A stretch of DNA of 5,099 bases from Akkermansiaceae bacterium (GTDB lineage Bacteria > Verrucomicrobiota > Verrucomicrobiia > Verrucomicrobiales > Akkermansiaceae), in NCBI GenBank assembly GCA_028293225.1, contig JAQGPE010000113.1, positions 1-5,099 of the forward strand. Direction: 5' to 3'. A model generated the notes under the pieces. It made no database searches, was not told the origin of the DNA, and saw only the letters and a list, made by a program, of their open reading frames with translations. The position numbers and the translations under genes were made by a program. Every line of letters begins with the position of its first letter. The first letter of the stretch is position 1. This document shows, piece after piece, positions 1-5,099 of the stretch.

Positions 1-2022
1 ATCGTTTCGCCGAAAGGCGTGGAGCCGGCGATCTTCTCCGACAAGGAGGTCGCCTCGACCGAGCTGTCGATGGTCTCCGTGAAGCCTTTCGAAAAGGTCG
101 CCGATACCAAGGAGCGCCGCCTGTCCCTGCTGCCGCTGGAGGTGGCCCACTCGATCATCGATCGCCGCTTTGAGCGCATCGCCAAGCAGGACGGCTCGCC
201 GATCACGGGTGGCGGCGTGAGCCGCAGCGAGATGTTCAACCATGCCGAACTCGGCTCAGTGGACGTCTCGGTCACCGATGACCGCTGGCAGGACGCTCTC
301 CCGGTCATGGAGCAGGAGTTCCGCCGCGCCCTGGAGCACGGCTTCACCGAAGCCGAAGTCGCCGAGGCGAAAGCGAATGTCCTGAACGCCTACGAGCAGG
401 CCGTGAAAACCGCCGCGACCCGCAAGTCCGAAGCGCTGGCCTCCGCCATCGCCAAGTCCGTCAACTCGGGTGAGGTGCTGACCGCGCCGGAGACGGATCT
501 GGAAATCATCCAGGACGGTCTGAAGACTCTAACGGCGGAGAGCTGCCTCAAGGCCTTCCACACCTTCTGGGCCGACCAGGGCATCCATCTGATTCTCACG
601 ACGAAGGAAGCCCCGGCCGACGGCAAGGCGAAGCTGGTGGAAGCCTACAACGCCTCCCACGCGAAGCCGGTCAGCGCTCCCGAGCAGAAGCAGACCGTCG
701 CTTTCGGCTACCAGGACTTCGGTCCCGCCGGCACGGTGAAATCCCGCAACGAAATCCCGGACCTCGGCATCGTCCAGTTCATCCTTTCGAACGGCGTCCG
801 CGTGAACTTCAAGAAGACCGACTTCGAGAAGTCATCGATCCGCCTGCTGGCCCGCATCGGAACCGGCAAGCTGTCCCAGCCGGCCAAGAGCCCCGGTCTC
901 GACATCTTCAGCGACTCGATCTTCGAAGGCGGCGGTCTCGGCAAGCACTCCGTCGACGATCTCCAGCAGATCCTGGCCGGTCGCAATGTCGGCACCTCCT
1001 TCGCCATCGGTGAAGACGCCTTCACCCAGAGCGGCCGCACCACTCCGGACGACCTCGGCCTCCAGCTCCAGCTGATGTGCGCGGAAATCACCGACCCCGG
1101 CTACCGCGAGGAAGCGCTGGTCCAGTTCAAGAACTCCGTGCCGGTCATGTTCCAGCAGCTCAAGCACTCGCCCGCCGGTGCACAGGCGGAAATGGGCAGT
1201 TGGCTCCACGGTGGCGACGCCCGCTGGGGCGTGCCGGACGAGGCGAAACTGCTCGCTTACACCGTCGAGGACACCCGCAAGTGGCTGACCCCGGCGCTGG
1301 CGAAGGGCTACCTGGAGCTCAGCATCGTCGGTGATGTGGAGGAGGAAACCCTTGCACCATTGTTGCTGAAAACCTTTGGCTCCCTGCCGGCCCGCGACGA
1401 GGCCCGCCCGGACGACAGCGCTGCCCGCAAGGTCGCTTTCCCGAAGCCACCCGCCAGCAAGTCCTTCACCTACGACAGCAAGATCCCGCAGGGCACCGTG
1501 CTGGTGATCTGGAAGACCGAAGGCGTCCGCGGCAACCAGAAGCTGTTCCGCCGCCTCAACGTGGTGGCCAAGATCCTTGGCGACATGCTGCGTGAGGAAA
1601 TCCGCGAGAAGATGGGCGCTTCCTACAGCCCGAGCGCCGGCGCCAGCGGCTCCGATGCCCTCGACGGCTTCGGCTTCATCCTCGCCAACTGCATGGGCAA
1701 GCCGGAGGACGCCCAGAAGCTGTCCGAGGTCGCCGCCCGTCTTGGCACCGAGTTCGCCGCCAAGGGCGTGGAGGAGGACGATCTCGATCGCGCCCGCCGT
1801 CCGATCCTTGCGGATCTGGAAAAGACCAAGCGCGATAACTCCTACTGGCTCGGCACCGTGCTGTCCCAGTGCCAGGAGGATCCGAACCGCCTCGATCTGG
1901 TCCGCGGCCGTGACGCTGACTACGCGGGCATCACGCTGGAAGAGGTCAACAAGCTCGCGAAGACGTACTTCAGCGACAAGAACGCGCTGAAGGTCATCAT
2001 CAGGAATCAGGAAAAGCCCTGA
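1..2022 (+). CDS. M16 family zinc metallopeptidase, PqqL-type (paralogue A), 5'-truncated by window edge
   Basis: The reading frame is open from base 1 to a TGA at 2020-2022, giving 673 visible codons. A GTG at 19 is not a credible start: coding similarity to paralogue B continues across it, and the gene should begin about 850 bases upstream of the window. The visible part matches residues 283-955 of B without gaps. It covers the end of the second M16 domain (to about visible residue 200) and the whole C-terminal half (about 230-673). The catalytic first domain with HxxEH lies outside the window, so activity cannot be judged here. In the C-terminal half the site equivalent to HxxEH has I, D and S in place of the H, E and H (near GLDIFSDSIFEGGG), so this half is non-catalytic. 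The arginine and tyrosine of LREEIREKMGASY (R535, Y542 of the visible part) have the seven-residue spacing of the substrate-positioning R/Y pair known in insulysin-type M16 enzymes. M16 peptidases usually cut peptides or unfolded proteins in a closed chamber. The family call is secure; the substrate is unknown. A strong terminator follows 37 bases after the stop. Confidence 0.93.
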   Translation: MVSPKGVEPAIFSDKEVASTELSMVSVKPFEKVADTKERRLSLLPLEVAHSIIDRRFERIAKQDGSPITGGGVSRSEMFNHAELGSVDVSVTDDRWQDALPVMEQEFRRALEHGFTEAEVAEAKANVLNAYEQAVKTAATRKSEALASAIAKSVNSGEVLTAPETDLEIIQDGLKTLTAESCLKAFHTFWADQGIHLILTTKEAPADGKAKLVEAYNASHAKPVSAPEQKQTVAFGYQDFGPAGTVKSRNEIPDLGIVQFILSNGVRVNFKKTDFEKSSIRLLARIGTGKLSQPAKSPGLDIFSDSIFEGGGLGKHSVDDLQQILAGRNVGTSFAIGEDAFTQSGRTTPDDLGLQLQLMCAEITDPGYREEALVQFKNSVPVMFQQLKHSPAGAQAEMGSWLHGGDARWGVPDEAKLLAYTVEDTRKWLTPALAKGYLELSIVGDVEEETLAPLLLKTFGSLPARDEARPDDSAARKVAFPKPPASKSFTYDSKIPQGTVLVIWKTEGVRGNQKLFRRLNVVAKILGDMLREEIREKMGASYSPSAGASGSDALDGFGFILANCMGKPEDAQKLSEVAARLGTEFAAKGVEEDDLDRARRPILADLEKTKRDNSYWLGTVLSQCQEDPNRLDLVRGRDADYAGITLEEVNKLAKTYFSDKNALKVIIRNQEKP

Positions 2023-2059
2023 TTCGAACCCATCCACGGTCGCACCCGTTGGATCGACC

Positions 2060-2095
2060 AGCCCGCTGCCGGACCACTCCGGCCGCGGGCTTTTT
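2060..2095 (+). terminator. Rho-independent terminator after paralogue A
   Basis: A GC-rich hairpin is followed directly by a T run. The outer stem pairs AGCCCGC (2060-2066) with GCGGGCT (2085-2091). After one T/C mismatch (2067/2084), an inner stem pairs GCCGG (2068-2072) with CCGGC (2079-2083) around a six-base loop. Five Ts (2091-2095) follow, the first of which also closes the stem. The hairpin begins 38 bases after the stop of paralogue A and points the same way, so it should end that transcript before paralogue B. There is no matching A run on the left side, so it looks one-directional. Confidence 0.9.
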
Positions 2096-2136
2096 CGTGA
2101 AATCCTCTCTGGTTCGCATCAGCAGGGTTGAGGAAT

Positions 2137-2165
2137 CTGACGAAAAAGTAAGGCTTCTGAATAAG
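2137..2165 (+). promoter_or_regulatory. Candidate sigma-70-like promoter for paralogue B
   Basis: CTGACG (2137-2142) matches four of six bases of the -35 consensus TTGACA. AATAAG (2160-2165) matches four of six bases of the -10 consensus TATAAT. The spacer is exactly 17 bases. The stretch around it (about 2134-2165) is the most AT-rich part of the gap and lies just after the terminator. Transcription would start near 2172, leaving a leader of about 55 bases before the ATG at 2228. Both boxes are weak and the promoter consensus of this organism is unknown, so this is only a candidate. TTGAGG at 2128-2133 is an alternative -35 box, but it has no well-spaced -10 partner. Confidence 0.3.
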
Positions 2166-2227
2166 TGGCCGGCACCGGCACCGCTATCGCCCTGGAAACG
2201 CCTCTCCCGACTATTCACCCTACCGTC

Positions 2228-2290
2228 ATGCGGAAATCAGCCCCTCTCCTTTTCACCCTGGCGCTCGCCGGGTCGGCCATCTCCTATGCG
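2228..2290 (+). other. Sec signal peptide of paralogue B
   Basis: Residues 1-21 have a basic start (MRK), a hydrophobic core (about residues 5-18, rich in L, A and F) and a small-residue end, S19-Y20-A21, followed by A22-D23. This fits signal peptidase I cleavage after A21. There is no cysteine at the cleavage region, so it is not a lipoprotein signal. A low-complexity stretch rich in A, T, P and S (about residues 22-42) separates it from the first M16 domain. Confidence 0.85.
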
Positions 2291-5095
2291 GCCGATACCG
2301 CCCCTGCGGACAACGCTCCCAAGACCAGCACCTCCGCCGCCACGGCCTGGCCGCAGGATCTCAGCGACATCCCCGCCGATCCGCGCGCGATCTTCGGCCG
2401 GCTGCCGAATGGCTTCCGCTACATCATCCTGCCGAACAAGGAGCCGCAGAAGCGCGTTTCGCTGCGCATCCACATCGCGTCCGGATCGATCGAGGAGGCC
2501 GATGACCAGCAGGGCCTGGCCCACTTCCTGGAGCACATGGTCTTCAACGGCTCGAAGCACTTCAAAGCCGACGAACTGGTGCCGAAGATGCAGCGACTGG
2601 GCATCGGCTTCGGTGCCCACGTCAATGCCGAGACTTCCTTTGACGAGACCATCTACATGCTGGATCTCCCCGACCTCTCCGAGGACACCGTCAGCATGGG
2701 CTTCAATGTCCTGCGCGACTTCGGCGACGGCGCCAATCTTGACCAGAGTGAGATCGACAAGGAGCGCGGCGTGATCCTTTCCGAGAAGACCTCCAGCGAC
2801 TCCATCGAGGAGCGCCTGATGGTCCAGCAGTTCGCGGAAATCCTGCCCGGCTCGATCATCGGCAAGCGCTTCCCGATCGGTCAGGAGAACGTGATCAAGG
2901 CCGCCCAGCGCGAACGCTTCACCGATTTCTACTCCCGCTACTACACCCCGGACAGGATGACTTTCGTGGTCGTCGGCGATATCGACCCGAAGGCGATGGA
3001 GCAGCGGATCAAGGACACGTTCAGCTCGATGGTGAAGCCAGAGACGCCTTCGGCCAACCCGGACCTCGGCAAGATCGAACGCCTCGAAAGCGTCAAGCCG
3101 TCCGTGTTCGCGGACAAGGAAGTGGCCTCGACCGAACTCTCGCTGGTCCAGGTCCGACCCTACGTCAAAACTCCCGACAACAAAGCGCACCGCCTGGTCC
3201 ATCTGCCGATCGATATTGCCAATTCGATCATCGGCCGCCGCTTCGAACGCCTCGCCAAGCAAGACAACTCGCCGATCACCTCCGGCTCCATGTCACGCGA
3301 TGAACTCTTCAACCACGCCGAACTCGGCTCGGTTGACGTCACCGTCACGGACGATCGCTGGCAGGAGGCCGTGCCGGTCATGGAGCAGGAGTTCCGCCGC
3401 GCCCTGGAGCATGGCTTCACCGCCGCCGAACTGGCTGAAGCCAAGGCCAAGGTGATCAACGCCTACGAGCAGGCCGTGAAGGTGGCGCCGACCCGCAAGT
3501 CGGAAGCGCTCGCTTCCGCCATCGCCCAGTCGATCAATCAGGGTTCGGTCATCAGCACCCCTGAAGCGGATCTGGAGATCGTCAAGCAGGGCCTCGATGC
3601 CCTCACGCTGGAGTCCTGCCACCAGGCCTTCCAGAAATACTGGAGCACCCAGGGGCTGCACCTGATCCTCACCACCAGGGAGTCGGAGGCCGATACCAAA
3701 GACAAGCTCCTCGAGATCTACAACACCTCTCACGCCAAGCCGGTCGAAGCCCCATCCCAGCAGGAGAACGGCGCCTTTGCTTACACCGATTTCGGCCCGG
3801 CCGGGACGGTGAAGTCGCGCAAGGAAATCGGGGATCTGGGCATCGTCCAGTTGGTCTTTTCCAACGGCGTCCACGTGAACCTGAAGAAGACCGATTTCGA
3901 AAAGAACAAGATCCGCCTGCTGAACCGCATCGGCGACGGCAAGCTGTCGCAACCCGCGCAGAGCCCGGGCCTCGACATGTTCAGCACCGCGATCTTCGAG
4001 GGCGGGGGATTCGGCAAGCACTCGGTCGATGACCTCCAGGGCATCCTCGCCGGTAAGAACGTCGGAACGAAATGCCAGATCGAGGAGGACGCCTTCCTCC
4101 AATCCGGTGCAACCACCCCGGACAATCTTGAACTTCAGCTCCAGTTCATGTGCGCGGAAATCAGCGATCCGGGCTACCGCGAGGAAGCGCTCACCGAGTT
4201 CCGCAATCAGCTCCCGGCGCTCTTCCAGGAACTCAACCATTCCCAGGAAGGCGCCCAGGCCCATGCCGAAAGCTGGCTGCATGGCGACGATGCCCGCTAC
4301 GCCGTGCCGGATCAGGCGAAGCTGATGACGTATACGATCGACGACGCGAAGAAGTGGCTGACCCCGCTCCTGAGCCAGGGCTACCTCGAACTCAGCATCA
4401 TCGGCGACATCGACGAAGCCACGCTCCTGCCGCTGCTCCTGAAAACCTTCGGCGCCCTGCCACCGCGCACGGAAACCCCGCCGGATGATGCCGCCGCCCG
4501 CAGGATCGACCTGCCCAAGGCTCCGGCCTCCAGGGCCTTCACCTATGACAGCAAGATCCCGCAGGGCACCGCGCTGATCCTCTGGAAAACCGAGGGCCTG
4601 CGCGGCAACCAGAAGCTCTTCCGCCGTTTCAACCTCGTCGGTGAAATCCTCAGCGACATGCTGCGGGAAGAGATCCGCGAAAAGATGGGCGCCTCATACA
4701 GCCCGGAAGCCCTGGCCAGCGGTTCGGCAGCCCTGGCGGACTACGGCTTCATCCTCGCCGAGTGCGTGGGCAAGCCGGAGGATACCGTGAAGCTCGCTGA
4801 CACCGCCACCCGCCTGGGCGCGAAGTTCGCGACCAAGGGGGTGAAGCAGGACGACCTCGACCGCGCGCGCAAGCCGATCCTGTCGGAAATGGAGGAGTCC
4901 CTGCGCGACAATACTTACTGGCTGGACACCGTGATGGCCGAGTCCCAGTCGCTGCCCGAGTCGCTGGAACTCGCCCGTACCCGCGCCGCTGACTACAAGA
5001 GCGTCACGCTGGATGAGATCAACAAACTGGCGAAGACCTATCTCGGCGATAAAAACGCGTTGAAGGTCATGATGACCAACGAACAGAAGCAGTGA
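2228..5095 (+). CDS. Secreted M16 family zinc metallopeptidase, PqqL-type (paralogue B), complete
   Basis: The protein has 955 residues, near the size of other full-length two-half M16 proteins such as PqqL (about 930). The ATG at 2228 is preferred over an in-frame GTG at 2165 because it places a Sec signal peptide at the N-terminus (residues 1-21). The first M16 domain (about 55-205) holds the inverted zinc motif HFLEH: H99 and H103 bind zinc and E102 is the catalytic base. The third ligand is E186 in ERGVILSE, 83 residues after H103; pitrilysin has 77, and the longer spacing fits my recollection of PqqL. The second domain (about 225-483) opens with FYSRYYTPDRMTFVVVGDID, typical of the M16 C-type domain. 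A third domain (about 510-700) repeats the fold, but the HxxEH positions are M584, T587 and A588, so it is inactive. The fourth domain (about 705-955) carries R817 and Y824, the likely substrate-positioning pair. The enzyme should be an exported endopeptidase acting on peptides or small proteins, probably in the periplasm. The substrate is unknown. No TonB receptor or transporter, as found beside PqqL/FusC-type proteases, is visible in the window. No Shine-Dalgarno site precedes the ATG. Confidence 0.95.
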   Translation: MRKSAPLLFTLALAGSAISYAADTAPADNAPKTSTSAATAWPQDLSDIPADPRAIFGRLPNGFRYIILPNKEPQKRVSLRIHIASGSIEEADDQQGLAHFLEHMVFNGSKHFKADELVPKMQRLGIGFGAHVNAETSFDETIYMLDLPDLSEDTVSMGFNVLRDFGDGANLDQSEIDKERGVILSEKTSSDSIEERLMVQQFAEILPGSIIGKRFPIGQENVIKAAQRERFTDFYSRYYTPDRMTFVVVGDIDPKAMEQRIKDTFSSMVKPETPSANPDLGKIERLESVKPSVFADKEVASTELSLVQVRPYVKTPDNKAHRLVHLPIDIANSIIGRRFERLAKQDNSPITSGSMSRDELFNHAELGSVDVTVTDDRWQEAVPVMEQEFRRALEHGFTAAELAEAKAKVINAYEQAVKVAPTRKSEALASAIAQSINQGSVISTPEADLEIVKQGLDALTLESCHQAFQKYWSTQGLHLILTTRESEADTKDKLLEIYNTSHAKPVEAPSQQENGAFAYTDFGPAGTVKSRKEIGDLGIVQLVFSNGVHVNLKKTDFEKNKIRLLNRIGDGKLSQPAQSPGLDMFSTAIFEGGGFGKHSVDDLQGILAGKNVGTKCQIEEDAFLQSGATTPDNLELQLQFMCAEISDPGYREEALTEFRNQLPALFQELNHSQEGAQAHAESWLHGDDARYAVPDQAKLMTYTIDDAKKWLTPLLSQGYLELSIIGDIDEATLLPLLLKTFGALPPRTETPPDDAAARRIDLPKAPASRAFTYDSKIPQGTALILWKTEGLRGNQKLFRRFNLVGEILSDMLREEIREKMGASYSPEALASGSAALADYGFILAECVGKPEDTVKLADTATRLGAKFATKGVKQDDLDRARKPILSEMEESLRDNTYWLDTVMAESQSLPESLELARTRAADYKSVTLDEINKLAKTYLGDKNALKVMMTNEQKQ

Positions 5096-5099
5096 AATA

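Noticed and set aside
19..21. GTG at 19 as the start of paralogue A
   Set aside because: The frame is open to the window edge and the match to paralogue B extends through this codon. Starting here would remove the whole catalytic domain, so the gene is cut by the window rather than starting inside it.
1..2022. Paralogue A as a truncated pseudogene
   Set aside because: No frameshift or internal stop is present, it aligns without gaps to the intact paralogue, and the missing N-terminus is explained by the window edge.
832..2037. 401-codon open frame on the minus strand opposite paralogue A
   Set aside because: It is antisense to a strongly conserved protein and reflects GC-rich codon bias. 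Its translation is compositionally skewed and shows no recognisable domain. Paralogue B has a comparable antisense frame at 3293-4282, as expected for a shadow.
2166..2183. Short direct repeat GGCACC/GGCACC in the leader of paralogue B
   Set aside because: Two six-base copies in GC-rich DNA are expected by chance and show no operator-like symmetry.
2049..2774. 241-codon plus-strand frame spanning the terminator and the start of paralogue B
   Set aside because: It runs through the terminator hairpin and then out of frame through a real gene, and its translation is a low-complexity P/R/S/T-rich sequence typical of a shifted frame.
2237..3262. 341-codon open frame on the minus strand opposite the catalytic half of paralogue B
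   Set aside because: The plus-strand frame here carries the signal peptide and the M16 zinc motif. The antisense product is rich in D, R, V and G with no recognisable motif.

Overview
The window holds two tandem genes on the + strand, separated by a 205-base gap. Both encode large M16-family (pitrilysin/PqqL-type) zinc metallopeptidases. The first is cut by the left edge of the window, so only its last 673 codons are visible. The second is complete, with 955 codons and an export signal. It carries the inverted zinc motif HxxEH and a downstream zinc-binding glutamate, and its C-terminal half is catalytically dead but conserved, as expected for a two-half M16 protein.

Layout: 1-2022 is the 3' part of M16 paralogue A. 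Positions 2023-2227 hold a strong rho-independent terminator (2060-2095), a weak promoter candidate (about 2137-2165) and a leader without a clear Shine-Dalgarno site. Positions 2228-5095 are M16 paralogue B. Only four bases remain after its stop. No RNA gene, insertion sequence, CRISPR array or other mobile element is visible.

The two proteins align without a single gap from B residue 283 to the last residue of both. By hand count, 457 of 667 aligned positions are identical (about 68-69%). The genes are therefore a tandem duplication with a repeat period of 3073 bases. The terminator between them suggests that B is transcribed from its own promoter. The likely joint role is degradation of peptides or small proteins in the periplasm or outside the cell, with the two copies possibly differing in substrate. 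That role is an inference from the family.

Organism: the DNA is GC-rich with strongly GC-biased third codon positions, and B has a Sec signal peptide, so a Gram-negative-type bacterium is likely. The overall style would fit Verrucomicrobiota (for example a Luteolibacter-like genome), but this is a low-confidence impression with no marker gene to test it. I found no sign of a wholly new system; the points of interest are the duplication and how it has been maintained.
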